Assembly: GCF_007558865.1 (NCBI RefSeq)
Contig: NZ_VLPK01000003.1
Location: 1-64,000, forward strand
Reading direction: 5' to 3'
Origin: Mucilaginibacter corticis
Lineage (GTDB): Bacteria > Bacteroidota > Bacteroidia > Sphingobacteriales > Sphingobacteriaceae
Length of the DNA: 64,000 nucleotides
A program made the position numbers and the translations under genes. Positions 26,862-35,948 of the stretch are shown here, one piece after another. The stretch's first letter is position 1. Every line of letters starts with the position of its first letter. The notes under the pieces are model-generated. The model saw only the letters and a list, made by a program, of their open reading frames with translations, was not told the DNA's origin and did not search any database.

Positions 26862-27965
26862 TTACCATATGTGTATTTGGTTGTTTTTTATATTATAATG
26901 AAATGGCTCGGTAAATTGCAGATCGCGCATTACTTCGTTAATATCTTCATCTTTAAAGGCGCCTGTAAACTGTTTTGCTGAATAGTTATCATTATCAAAT
27001 TTTATTTCAACATTATACCAGCGTTCCAGTTGCCTGGCAAGGTCGCTAAAGTTCTCTTTTTTAAATATCAGCTTATCGCTTACCCAAGCTGTTTCAGTGA
27101 TGGCAGCATCCGGTAGTTGCGGCAATAAAGTTGTTTTGTCGGTAGTTGTTGAAACAGAATCAATCAGCTTGTTTTTAACCGCAAGTTTTGTTTTAAATGA
27201 TACAGCGGCATTTGTACCGATGGTAACCTTTTCGTTTGGATATAAGATCACATTATCTCCGGGTTTATCACTGTTTAAAACCTCAACTTTTCCGCGGATA
27301 AGCGTCGTTTCCATATAAGCATCACCCTGGTAAGCTTTAACATTAAAGGCGGTGCCTAAAACCACCACATTCAGCTTACCTGCATGTACAATAAAGGGGT
27401 GTTCTGTGTCATGCTTAACATCAAAATAAGCTTCTCCATTTAAGGTCACTTCTCTTTTTCCGTTAATCACCAGGTTTTCCGCATATTTTATTGTGGAACC
27501 TGAATTTAACCAAACTGTAGTACCATCAGGCAGGGTAGTATGTATGCGTTTACCATAGTGCGTTGCCACTAATTGCTGTTGCGGATTTGCCGGTATGGTT
27601 TTAAAACGCTTTAACAGTATCGTCCCGGCTGTAAATAACACCAGTAATGATGCCGCAACCATCCACCAGGTTATGCGCTTGCCGTTTAGCGGAGTGGGTT
27701 CGTGGTTGAAAATATGCCTTTCTATAAATCTGCCTTCGTTGGTTAATGAATAGTCCAGCTTTTTCAAACCTCTCTCAAGCGCACCGCGCTCTTCAATGGA
27801 GGCAGCTACCGGTGTATCCAGTTTTAAGCGTTTAATATTATCATGATCATCCCGCAATTCGGGTTGAGCAAGAAAAATAAGTTCCAGCTCATTAGCTTCT
27901 TCAGGTGAGATATCACCCGATACAGAACGTGCTATTAAAAACCAAACTCTTTCTTCTGATGTCAT
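26862..27965 (-). CDS. FecR-family anti-sigma factor / signal transducer
   Basis: A 367-residue inner-membrane protein. The N-terminal 75 residues are cytoplasmic (sigma-binding, EERVWFLIARSVSGDISPEE). One membrane helix lies at about 88-105 (WWMVAASLLVLFTAGTILL). The periplasmic FecR domain includes TTLPDGTTVWLNSGSTIKYA and NGEAYFDVKHDTEHPFIVHA, and the C-terminal DUF4974 domain (FSDLARQLERWYNVEIKFDN) contacts the STN domain of SusC. I use the ATG at 27965 (MTSEERVW) rather than one 42 nt upstream, because the extra 14 residues are hydrophobic and atypical. It is divergent from the sigma gene, although many loci place the two in tandem. Confidence 0.9.
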   Translation of the reverse strand: MTSEERVWFLIARSVSGDISPEEANELELIFLAQPELRDDHDNIKRLKLDTPVAASIEERGALERGLKKLDYSLTNEGRFIERHIFNHEPTPLNGKRITWWMVAASLLVLFTAGTILLKRFKTIPANPQQQLVATHYGKRIHTTLPDGTTVWLNSGSTIKYAENLVINGKREVTLNGEAYFDVKHDTEHPFIVHAGKLNVVVLGTAFNVKAYQGDAYMETTLIRGKVEVLNSDKPGDNVILYPNEKVTIGTNAAVSFKTKLAVKNKLIDSVSTTTDKTTLLPQLPDAAITETAWVSDKLIFKKENFSDLARQLERWYNVEIKFDNDNYSAKQFTGAFKDEDINEVMRDLQFTEPFHYNIKNNQIHIW

Positions 27966-28103
27966 AATATTATTAAGACACAGAAAAATCAAAATACCCC
28001 CAAACAAAAAATATTTTATTTAAAATTAAAACGTTTTTTACCCGGGTTGGTTTATTGAATAAATACCATACCTTTATTTTCTCTTATAAACCGTGCAGCT
28101 CCT

Positions 28104-28655
28104 ATGCAAGTTATACTTCATGAAGAATTAAGTCATTCTGCATTGCAGGATGAACAGGTCTTTAAAGAACTGTATAGGGAGTATTTTGTAAAATTATACA
28201 GGTTCACCATTTCAATTGTGCACTGTCGCGAATCGGCCGAAGAAATTGTACACGATGTATTGATCAATCTCTGGAAAAAAAGAAGCTCGTTTCATGAGAT
28301 AGAAAATTTAAATACCTACCTGTATGTATCGGTAAAAAACCTGTCGCTTAATTATCTGAGAAAACAAGGCAAGCATGTTTATGTAGATGATGACGTTTTG
28401 TATAATAAAACTGCTTACACATCTGTCGATCCTGAAAGTGTAATGATCAGTAAAGAAAAGGTAGAAGCCTTAAATGGTTTCATCAATAATCTGCCTTTAA
28501 AGTGCAAACTCATATTTAAGCTTATTAAGGATGATGGCATGAAATATAAAGAGGTGGCTGCACTTTTAAATATATCTGTAAAAACTGTCGAGAATCAATT
28601 AACCATAGCTATAAAAAAAATATCAGTAGCTATCAGGAAAAGCGATACGCTTTAA
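28104..28655 (+). CDS. ECF RNA polymerase sigma factor (Bacteroidota FecI-like)
   Basis: A 183-residue sigma-70 factor. Region 2 is at about 20-85 (FKELYREYFVKLYRFTISIV, ESAEEIVHDVLINLWKKR) and region 4 at about 125-180 (MKYKEVAALLNISVKTVENQ). It is expected to be held by the divergent FecR protein and released when the SusC STN domain signals substrate. The 96 to 138 bp between the two starts must hold both promoters. TACCTTTA at about 28069-28076 is close to the -7 consensus TAnnTTTG. Confidence 0.93.
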   Translation: MQVILHEELSHSALQDEQVFKELYREYFVKLYRFTISIVHCRESAEEIVHDVLINLWKKRSSFHEIENLNTYLYVSVKNLSLNYLRKQGKHVYVDDDVLYNKTAYTSVDPESVMISKEKVEALNGFINNLPLKCKLIFKLIKDDGMKYKEVAALLNISVKTVENQLTIAIKKISVAIRKSDTL

Positions 28656-28823
28656 TTTTAACCGGCATAAATAAAAAAACTTATTATTAATAATAACAAG
28701 TGCAGCAATATTCGGCTTATTAAATAACTGCGGCTAAGCTATTTTGTGGGAAAATACACCAATGTTGATATTATGATTCACCTTAATAATAAAATATTTC
28801 GTTTATTAGCTTCAAGGCAACCC

Positions 28824-29243
28824 ATGAATAGCTTATCAACTAAGAAAATTTTGTTTGTGCTTGACTATGATGTGATTTTTCACCGCATCCTGACTTTTGC
28901 CAATAAAAGAAATGATTATAAAGGGATCTATTTTTATACACAGGCAGATCATTTACTCAGCTATTTAAAAGAACACCGAAGTGACACAGCCAATCTTCCG
29001 GATGTGTTATTTTTAGAGATCCCGCCTTCAAATGATGGTTGGGTATTTTTAGATGCCTACGACGAACTCAGAGTAGGTATGAGCAAAAACATCGCTGTTT
29101 ACATAGTATCATCATCTGTAAGGCAATATGATAAGCAACGCGCCTTAAGTTATGGCTTTGTTCTTGATTATATTTTCAAACCGCTCCCAATGGACAAATT
29201 TCGTGAAATTGCCGGTTTTAAGTCCTCATCGACCGAAATTTAG
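28824..29243 (+). CDS. Receiver-like protein with Glu at the phosphorylation position
   Basis: About 139 residues forming a single response-regulator receiver domain with no output domain. The acidic pocket is VLDYD near residues 12-16. Strand 3 reads VLFLEIPPSNDGW, where the phosphorylatable Asp is replaced by Glu (about residue 64) while the downstream DGW of the family is kept. Strand 4 ends in YIVSSSV and strand 5 in DYIFKPLP, with the conserved Lys-Pro. A Glu at this site cannot be phosphorylated in the normal way and often mimics the active state. The frame is open upstream, with alternative starts at GTG 28746 and ATG 28773. I chose 28824 because the domain begins 6 residues after it. 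It stands alone, and its partners are unknown. Confidence 0.7.
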   Translation: MNSLSTKKILFVLDYDVIFHRILTFANKRNDYKGIYFYTQADHLLSYLKEHRSDTANLPDVLFLEIPPSNDGWVFLDAYDELRVGMSKNIAVYIVSSSVRQYDKQRALSYGFVLDYIFKPLPMDKFREIAGFKSSSTEI

Positions 29244-29493
29244 AAAATAGGTAAGATTTTGAACATCGTTGTTTAATTATAAATTTAATTAGTGGTAAGC
29301 CATATTAATTAAACACATCATTAGCTTTCTTAATACTTCAAATTAGACCAAATTCGTTTTCGTTTATTGCTTAATGGGGTATTTTTTTATCTCTCAGATA
29401 AGGTATATTTTACTGTAACTTTTTTGATATCAATAAGTTGCGTATAAAATCACTATGTATATTTGGTATACCATACCTTGAAAAATTACGATT

Positions 29494-29847
29494 ATGAAAC
29501 ATTGGGAAATTATCCTGACCAATTATTTGCCGATAATTATATTTGGCTTAATCAGCTTATTTGCAGCTTATCTTTATTTGTTTCTTAAAAGCAGGTATTA
29601 CAATCAGTTAGACGGATTAAGCAAAGTAAAATTAGAGAACCAAATCGCCATCATCCATGCAGAACTTGATCGCCTGGAAGTTCAGATAGATAGGGCAAGC
29701 CTTACTATTAAACAAAAATATGATTTACTATCAAGCGCACTTTATAGTAAAGCAAGTAAGGTTTTAACCCTCTCCATCACTTTTACCATACTGGCAATTA
29801 TCGCGGGGTTTTTATTACGACTTCCGGTTTTAAACAGAATTGCCTGA
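29494..29847 (+). CDS. Small membrane protein with central coiled coil
   Basis: A 117-residue protein with an N-terminal membrane helix at about 11-31 (YLPIIIFGLISLFAAYLYLF). A charged helical middle part follows at about 45-85 (KVKLENQIAIIHAELDRLEV) that looks like a coiled coil, then a second membrane helix at about 92-110 (VLTLSITFTILAIIAGFLL). No known family is recognised. The 250 bp upstream (29244-29493) is AT-rich, with one 10-bp palindrome TGGTATACCA at 29464-29473 close to the start, and no other gene. Confidence 0.55.
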   Translation: MKHWEIILTNYLPIIIFGLISLFAAYLYLFLKSRYYNQLDGLSKVKLENQIAIIHAELDRLEVQIDRASLTIKQKYDLLSSALYSKASKVLTLSITFTILAIIAGFLLRLPVLNRIA

Positions 29848-29998
29848 ACACCGACTTTTTAATTATTATTTATTTGGATCAGCACCTTTCGCGTATAAAA
29901 GTTGACCTTGCCTGTTAACCAAACCTCATTTGTGTTAACATATAAAATATTGCCATTTGTTGCATTTTTGCATTAATTACATAACTTTATAAGCGATA

Positions 29999-30030
29999 AC
30001 AAGTATATACAAGCTATAGTATATACTTGT
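29999..30030. promoter_or_regulatory. Large perfect palindrome upstream of the oxidoreductase operon (operator candidate)
   Basis: A perfect 12-bp inverted repeat ACAAGTATATAC / GTATATACTTGT with an 8-bp spacer. Each arm contains GTATATAC, itself a palindrome. It lies 35 bp before the ATG of the first oxidoreductase gene and has no T-tract, so it is better read as a repressor operator (GntR- or LacI-type geometry) than as a terminator. No regulator gene for it is adjacent. Confidence 0.6.
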
Positions 30031-30065
30031 CCTTGTACCTAACTGTTTTGTCCAAACCTGCAACT

Positions 30066-31361
30066 ATGAACTCCAAAAAAACGGAAAACCCAAACCCGCG
30101 TAGGGATTTTATTAAAAAATCAGCAATTGGCGTAGCCGCTTTCACTATTGTACCACGTTATGTATTGGGTGGTACAGGCTTTACACCGCCAAGCGATCAG
30201 CTGACTAAAGCCGTTGTTGGTGTTGGTGGTATGGGCCGTAATCATTTTGAGTATGAAGGTACACGTGTTGTCGCCATTTGCGATGTTGATAAAAAACATC
30301 TTGCCGAATGCGTGGAGATATTAGATAAGGACTTTAAAATTAAAGGCGTTAAAACTTTTGGCGATTACCGGGAACTGTTACTATTACCCGAAGTTGATAT
30401 TGTACATATAGCAACCCCACCACACTGGCACGGTATCATCAGTGTTGATGCCGCCAATGCCGGAAAAGATGTATGGTGCGAAAAACCCATGACACATAGC
30501 ATAGGAGAGGGCAAACGTGTAAAGGAAGCAATGGAGCGGCAAGGCAGGATCTTTCGTATCAATACGTGGTTTCGTTTTAAAGACGCATTCTATGGTATGG
30601 GTACCACCGTGCAACCGATCAAAAAATTAGTAGATAGCGGGTTGTTGGGCTGGCCGTTAAAAGTCACAGTAGGTAAACATACCGGTTACGACTGGAAATT
30701 TTACTGGGTGGGCAAAGACCACCTTGAGCCACAACCGGTACCGCCCGAATTGGATTACGACACCTGGTTAGGGCCGGCGCAATATAAACCTTATAATATA
30801 CATCGTACACACCAGACATTTCGTGGTTATTGGGATTATGATGGTGGTGGCCTGAGTGATATGGGGCAACATTATATTGACCCTGTTCAATATTTTTTAG
30901 GAAAAGATGATACAAGCCCTATATCTGTAGAGGTTGATGCCCCGCAACAACATACAGATGCTGTAGGTACATGGCGAACAATAACTTATACCTATGCAGA
31001 CGGGTGCCAGATTGTACTGGATGGCGAAGGTAAAGACATTGATGTACCTTATATTCAAGGCCCTAAAGGTAAATTATACCCGGGTTTTAAATCTGACATT
31101 CCTGATTTGGAACGTAAGCTGGCCGCCTTCCCTGAACCCGCACCGCAATTATCCGTTTTTACAGACGCGGTTAAAACACGTCAAAAATTTGCACTTAACG
31201 AAGCGAATGCCTTCCGTTCATGTACAATTGTAAACATGGGGATGATTGCCTTAAAATTAGGCAGGTCTTTAAAATTTGATCCCGAGAAATTGGAATTTAT
31301 AAATAATGATGCGGCAAACCGGATGATCAATCCTGTAATGCGCGCGCCTTTCAGTATTTAA
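30066..31361 (+). CDS. Gfo/Idh/MocA family oxidoreductase with Tat signal
   Basis: A 431-residue exported dehydrogenase. The N-terminus NPRRDFIKKSAIGVAAF is a twin-arginine signal, so the protein folds with its nucleotide before export. The Rossmann domain (AVVGVGGMGRNHFEYEG, VAICDVD) binds NAD(P). EKPMTHS near residue 140 holds the catalytic-region Lys, and the C-terminal domain contains WDYDGGGLSDMGQHYIDPV. I chose the ATG at 30066 because the earlier in-frame TTG would put 13 unusual residues before the Tat motif. It heads an operon with a 3-keto-glycoside hydrolase-type protein, so it may oxidise a sugar at C3 for that enzyme. Confidence 0.9.
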   Translation: MNSKKTENPNPRRDFIKKSAIGVAAFTIVPRYVLGGTGFTPPSDQLTKAVVGVGGMGRNHFEYEGTRVVAICDVDKKHLAECVEILDKDFKIKGVKTFGDYRELLLLPEVDIVHIATPPHWHGIISVDAANAGKDVWCEKPMTHSIGEGKRVKEAMERQGRIFRINTWFRFKDAFYGMGTTVQPIKKLVDSGLLGWPLKVTVGKHTGYDWKFYWVGKDHLEPQPVPPELDYDTWLGPAQYKPYNIHRTHQTFRGYWDYDGGGLSDMGQHYIDPVQYFLGKDDTSPISVEVDAPQQHTDAVGTWRTITYTYADGCQIVLDGEGKDIDVPYIQGPKGKLYPGFKSDIPDLERKLAAFPEPAPQLSVFTDAVKTRQKFALNEANAFRSCTIVNMGMIALKLGRSLKFDPEKLEFINNDAANRMINPVMRAPFSI

Positions 31362-31395
31362 CGCAGTTCAGTATAACTATTTCAAAACTATCATA

Positions 31396-34300
31396 ATGGT
31401 AAAAAAAATATACCTAATATCGTTAGCTGTTGCTTTGCTCCAAAATATGGTTCATGCGCAGGATAATAAAATTGACGCCGTACTTGCCCAAATGCCCGCA
31501 AATAATGCCGGTGCATATAAAAACAATGTAGAAAACATCGCCAGCCTGGGCGAAGATGGATATGTAACCCTTATAGAAGGCCTTAAAGCGCCGGGTAAAG
31601 ATAATAACGCTTCCATTGAGTATACAGTTGGCGGTTTTTCTGCCTATGCAACGCAAACCGGTAAAGAGGATCTGCGCAAAATGAGTGTTAATGCTTATAT
31701 AAAGGCATTACAAAAACTAACAGACAAACAGAATAAGTCATTTATCATCAGCCAGTTTGATATTGTAGGTAAGGATGATGCTATCGCTTGTTTAAAACCA
31801 TATTTAACAGATAATGATCTTGCTGATCCTGCCGCCCGGGCATTGGTTAAGATCAATACACCTGCGTCAAAAGCAGCTTTGTTAAGTGCTTTAAGTAAAT
31901 CAAGTGGCAATGCCCGGCTTTTTATTATTGAAGCATTAGGCGATAGCCGTTTAAAAGAGGCGGCGGCACCAATTAACAAATTAGCTACGGGTAATGACCC
32001 ATCAGTTACCAAAGTCGCGTTGTATGCATTGGCTTATATCGCTTCTCCATCGTCTGAACCGGTAATGGCTGTAGCAGCTCAAAAATGCGGGTATAAATAT
32101 GAGAGCACCAATGCAACAAAATCATACCTGATCTATGCCGAACAACTAACAAAAAATGGCAATTCCTTATTAGCTAAAAAAATCGCAACTAACCTGACAG
32201 CTAAAACAGCAATCCCAGGAAATGTCCGCGCTAATGCTTTGCAATTATTAGTTAAAACTGCTGCAAATCCGCAACTGATACTGTTAAATGCCGCCGGCAG
32301 TGCAGACCCACAATATCGTGCAGCCGCACTCCGGTTAGCACTTCCTTATCTGACACCCGCAAATACCGGTTTATGGGTTAAAAAACTGATCAGTGTAAAT
32401 GATCAGTCAAAAGTCGATATCTTATATATGTTCGGTCAAAGTACCGCCAAAAGCGCGTTACCAGCCATCCTTGAGCTTGCTAAAAGTAAAGACCCTAAAG
32501 TTAAACAGGCCGCTGTCAATACCGCTGTCAGCATAGGACAGCAGGAAGTATTAGGTAACCTGATCAAATTAATGGGGCAGGGCGATTCGGATGATATAGA
32601 TGTCATTACAGAAGCAATATCTCACATGAAAGGCGCTACCGTAGCCGCGCAAGTTGCCGCCGCTATTCCTGCCGCTAAACAGAGTGTGCAGGTAGCTTTG
32701 ATCGGCATTCTTGACACGCGTGCTGCAAATTCACAGATCAACACCATTTTTGAACAGCTAAAAAGTAAAAATTCAAGAACCAGCCATGCCGCTTATGCGG
32801 CCCTTGCCCATGTAGTGGTTAAAGAAAACGCACCTCAACTATTTACGTTGCTTAATGAAACTAACGGATTGGATGAAGAAGCTGTGCAAGATGCCATCAT
32901 AGCTGCATTAGGCGGTAAGGGTGACCATACTAAAGAAGTAGATCTTACCCTTCAACATATGGCTTCTGCCCCTCAAAATAAGAAGTTACTGTTCTATAAA
33001 ATTCTTGGCTGTCTTGGTGGCGAAAAAGCTTTGAAAATAGTTACCGCTGGTTATGATAGTGGCGATGCAGAAACTCAAAAGGTATCATTAGCAGCTTTAG
33101 CTGCTTGGCCTAATGATGGCGCCGCGGCAGAGCTATTAAAGATAGCACGTGAAAGCAAAGATCCGGCTGCTCAAAGCAGCGCTGTTTATGGTTATTTACG
33201 CATGGCTGAACAAGATGTCGTTCCGGACGAACAACAATTGCTGCTTTTGCGCAATGCAATGTCTGTAGCGCAAACCCCTGAACAGAAAAAGCAGATCCTG
33301 AAAGACATGGCGCAGGCTAAATGTTTTAACACCATTATTTTTGCCGGTAAATACCTGGATGATCCTGAATTACAACAACAAGCTGCCCGTACGGTGATGA
33401 CTGTTACCCTGGATAGTGTTTATGAAGGTGATGTCATAAAAACATTGTTAAACAAAACTATTCAGGTTATTAATGGCAGCAGGCAGAAAGATGCTATCCG
33501 TAAATACCTGGCTGATATGAAACCGGGCGAAGGTTTTGTTTCTTTATTTAACGGAACGGATCTTACCGGCTGGAAGGGTTTGGTAGCTGACCCTATAAAA
33601 CGTGCCGCGATGGATGCCAAAAAACTTGCAGCCGAACAGCAAAAAGCTGATGCCGAAGCCAAAGTAGACTGGAAACCGATTAATGGTGAACTATTATTTG
33701 AAGGCAAAGGCTTCCAGAACTTATGCACCGTGAAAAAATACGGCGACTTTGAAATGTATGTTGATTGGAAAATTATTGACGATCATAAAGGCGAGGGTGA
33801 TGCAGGTATTTATCTGCGCGGTTCGCCACAGGTACAGATCTGGGATACTTCCCGCAGAAATGTTGGCGCGCAAGTAGGTTCGGGTGGTTTATACAACAAC
33901 CAGGTGAATGAAAGTAAGCCGTTAAAAGTTGCCGATAATAAACTGGGGGAATGGAATAACTTTCATATCATCATGAAAGGCGACAGAGTTACTGTTTACC
34001 TGAATGGCCAACTGGTAACCGACAATATCATTCTTGAAAACTATTGGGACAGAAAGATCCCTATATTTGCTGAAGAGCAAATAGAACTGCAGGCCCATGG
34101 ATCGCCGGTGGCTTACCGTGATCTCTACGTAAAGGAATTACCAAGTGTAAAACCTTATGAGCTAAGCAAGGAAGAGCAAAAAGATGGTTTTAAAGTACTG
34201 TTTGACGGCACAAATATGTTTAACTGGACAGGTAATACGGTTGATTATACCATTGATAGCGGCAACATGGTTATACACCCGAGGCCGGGAAAAGGATCGG

Positions 34301-34776
34301 GAGGTAATTTATATACCAAAGAAGAATTTAGCGACTTTGAATACCGTTTTGAGTTTAAGTTGACTCATGGCGCAAACAATGGCTTAGGTATCAGAGCACC
34401 GCTTGAAGGCGATGCCGCTTATGTAGGTATGGAGTTACAAATACTGGATAATGAAGACCCGATGTATAAGGACTTGCATGTATACCAATACCATGGCTCT
34501 ATTTATGGTACCATATCGGCTAAACGGGGCTACCTAAAACCGGTAGGTGAGTGGAACTATGAAGACGTAATTGTAAAGGGCCCTAAGATAAAAGTGATAT
34601 TAAACGGGACCACGATATTAGATGCCGATATTACCGAAGCACGTAAGAATGGTGCCGCTGATGGCAAACCCCATCCCGGATTGCAGCGTGATAGTGGACA
34701 TATCGGCTTCCTGGGCCATGGCGATGTGGTATCATTCAGAAATATCAGGGTGAAGGATCTGAGCGGCAAAAAATAA
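31396..34776 (+). CDS. Exported HEAT-repeat protein with two 3-keto-disaccharide hydrolase (DUF1080) domains
   Basis: A 1126-residue protein with a signal peptide (ISLAVALLQNMVHAQ). Residues about 30-690 are HEAT-like helical repeats (SNARTSHAAY-type units such as KDPKVKQAAVNTAVSIGQQE). Then come two DUF1080 beta-sandwich domains: the first from about 711 (GFVSLFNGTDLTGWKGL) to 915, the second from about 930 (DGFKVLFDGTNMFNWTG) to 1122, ending FRNIRVKDL. DUF1080 proteins cleave 3-keto-glycosides or bind sugar. The two domains are similar but not identical and one may serve binding. Sandwiched between two Gfo/Idh/MocA genes (35 bp and 12 bp gaps), it fits an oxidise-cleave-reduce route for glycosides. 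Confidence 0.88.
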   Translation: MVKKIYLISLAVALLQNMVHAQDNKIDAVLAQMPANNAGAYKNNVENIASLGEDGYVTLIEGLKAPGKDNNASIEYTVGGFSAYATQTGKEDLRKMSVNAYIKALQKLTDKQNKSFIISQFDIVGKDDAIACLKPYLTDNDLADPAARALVKINTPASKAALLSALSKSSGNARLFIIEALGDSRLKEAAAPINKLATGNDPSVTKVALYALAYIASPSSEPVMAVAAQKCGYKYESTNATKSYLIYAEQLTKNGNSLLAKKIATNLTAKTAIPGNVRANALQLLVKTAANPQLILLNAAGSADPQYRAAALRLALPYLTPANTGLWVKKLISVNDQSKVDILYMFGQSTAKSALPAILELAKSKDPKVKQAAVNTAVSIGQQEVLGNLIKLMGQGDSDDIDVITEAISHMKGATVAAQVAAAIPAAKQSVQVALIGILDTRAANSQINTIFEQLKSKNSRTSHAAYAALAHVVVKENAPQLFTLLNETNGLDEEAVQDAIIAALGGKGDHTKEVDLTLQHMASAPQNKKLLFYKILGCLGGEKALKIVTAGYDSGDAETQKVSLAALAAWPNDGAAAELLKIARESKDPAAQSSAVYGYLRMAEQDVVPDEQQLLLLRNAMSVAQTPEQKKQILKDMAQAKCFNTIIFAGKYLDDPELQQQAARTVMTVTLDSVYEGDVIKTLLNKTIQVINGSRQKDAIRKYLADMKPGEGFVSLFNGTDLTGWKGLVADPIKRAAMDAKKLAAEQQKADAEAKVDWKPINGELLFEGKGFQNLCTVKKYGDFEMYVDWKIIDDHKGEGDAGIYLRGSPQVQIWDTSRRNVGAQVGSGGLYNNQVNESKPLKVADNKLGEWNNFHIIMKGDRVTVYLNGQLVTDNIILENYWDRKIPIFAEEQIELQAHGSPVAYRDLYVKELPSVKPYELSKEEQKDGFKVLFDGTNMFNWTGNTVDYTIDSGNMVIHPRPGKGSGGNLYTKEEFSDFEYRFEFKLTHGANNGLGIRAPLEGDAAYVGMELQILDNEDPMYKDLHVYQYHGSIYGTISAKRGYLKPVGEWNYEDVIVKGPKIKVILNGTTILDADITEARKNGAADGKPHPGLQRDSGHIGFLGHGDVVSFRNIRVKDLSGKK

Positions 34777-34788
34777 CGAATAATAAAA

Positions 34789-35865
34789 ATGTCTGAAAAA
34801 AATATAAAAGTATTAGTTGTTGGGTGCGGAAATATGGGTGCTTCGCATGCCATAGCTTACCATAATCTGGATGGATTTGAGATATGCGGATTAGTATCTA
34901 CAGGAAATAGTAAGGCAGTGTTGAATGAAAAATTAGGTGGCGGCTATCCTTTATTTAACGATTATGATGAAGCGCTGGCGACTACAAAGGCCGATGCTGT
35001 TTGTATTTCTACATACCCGGATACTCATGAAGAATTTTCAATAAAGGCGTTTGAAAGCGGATGTCATGTGTTTATAGAAAAACCGCTTGCCGATACTGTT
35101 GAAGGGGCAGTACGCGTAGCTGAAGCTGCAGAAAAGGCAGGTAAGAAACTGGTGGTTGGTTATATATTACGCTATCATCCGTCATGGGAAAAATTCATTG
35201 AGATCTCAAGGCAGATGGGTAAGCCGCTTGTTATGCGGATGAATCTTAACCAACAAAGCCATGGCTCTAAATGGACCGTGCATCGTAACCTGATGAATAG
35301 CCTTAGCCCCATAGTAGATTGCGCGGTACATTATATTGATGTAATGTGCCAAATGACACGCTCAAAGCCTTTACAGGTAAGCGCGATAGGCGCAAGGCTT
35401 ACCGATGATATCCCCGCATGGAATTATAATTACGGACAATTACAGATCCGTTTTGAGGATGGCTCGATAGGGTGGTATGAAGCAGGATGGGGGCCAATGG
35501 TAAGCGAAACGGCTTTTTTTATTAAAGATGTTTTCGGGCCAAAAGGAGCGGTATCAATTGTTGCTAAAGAGGCGACTAAGGAAGGTAAATCTGATTCGAT
35601 AGATGCGCATACGCAAACAGAATCTTTAAAAGTGCACCATGCAGACCTGGATAAAAACGATGAATTTGTTAAGGCAGACGAGTGGATAGATCTGCGTGAT
35701 GAGCCAGACCACCAAGAGCTTTGTAAACGTGAACAAGTTTTTTTCCTGAAAGCCATCCGCGAAGACCTGAATTTGGATGACCCTACGGCAGACGCAATAA
35801 ACAGCTTGCGCATAGCTTTTGCCTGCGATGAATCGGTGAAAACCGGTAAGGCTGTGGAATTATAA
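34789..35865 (+). CDS. Gfo/Idh/MocA family oxidoreductase, cytoplasmic
   Basis: A 358-residue NAD(P)-dependent dehydrogenase without signal peptide. The Rossmann start is KVLVVGCGNMGASHAIAYHN, the catalytic-region EKPLADT lies near residue 98, and the C-terminal domain contains SPIVDCAVHYIDVMCQM, where His and Asp positions typical of the family are present. Last gene of the operon, starting 12 bp after the HEAT-DUF1080 gene. Its lack of a Tat signal, unlike the first gene, places it in the cytoplasm, where it could reduce or rearrange the keto-sugar once imported. Confidence 0.88.
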   Translation: MSEKNIKVLVVGCGNMGASHAIAYHNLDGFEICGLVSTGNSKAVLNEKLGGGYPLFNDYDEALATTKADAVCISTYPDTHEEFSIKAFESGCHVFIEKPLADTVEGAVRVAEAAEKAGKKLVVGYILRYHPSWEKFIEISRQMGKPLVMRMNLNQQSHGSKWTVHRNLMNSLSPIVDCAVHYIDVMCQMTRSKPLQVSAIGARLTDDIPAWNYNYGQLQIRFEDGSIGWYEAGWGPMVSETAFFIKDVFGPKGAVSIVAKEATKEGKSDSIDAHTQTESLKVHHADLDKNDEFVKADEWIDLRDEPDHQELCKREQVFFLKAIREDLNLDDPTADAINSLRIAFACDESVKTGKAVEL

Positions 35866-35948
35866 TATCTTTAATGAGATATTAAATTGGTTATCAGAAA
35901 AGGTTTATGACTTGTAACTAATATTTCTGATTACTAATCTCTAATTAA

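Noticed and set aside
35430..35813. A 127-codon minus-strand frame under the second oxidoreductase
   Set aside because: It is Ser/Arg-rich with no domain and lies opposite conserved Gfo/Idh/MocA sequence. It is a shadow frame.
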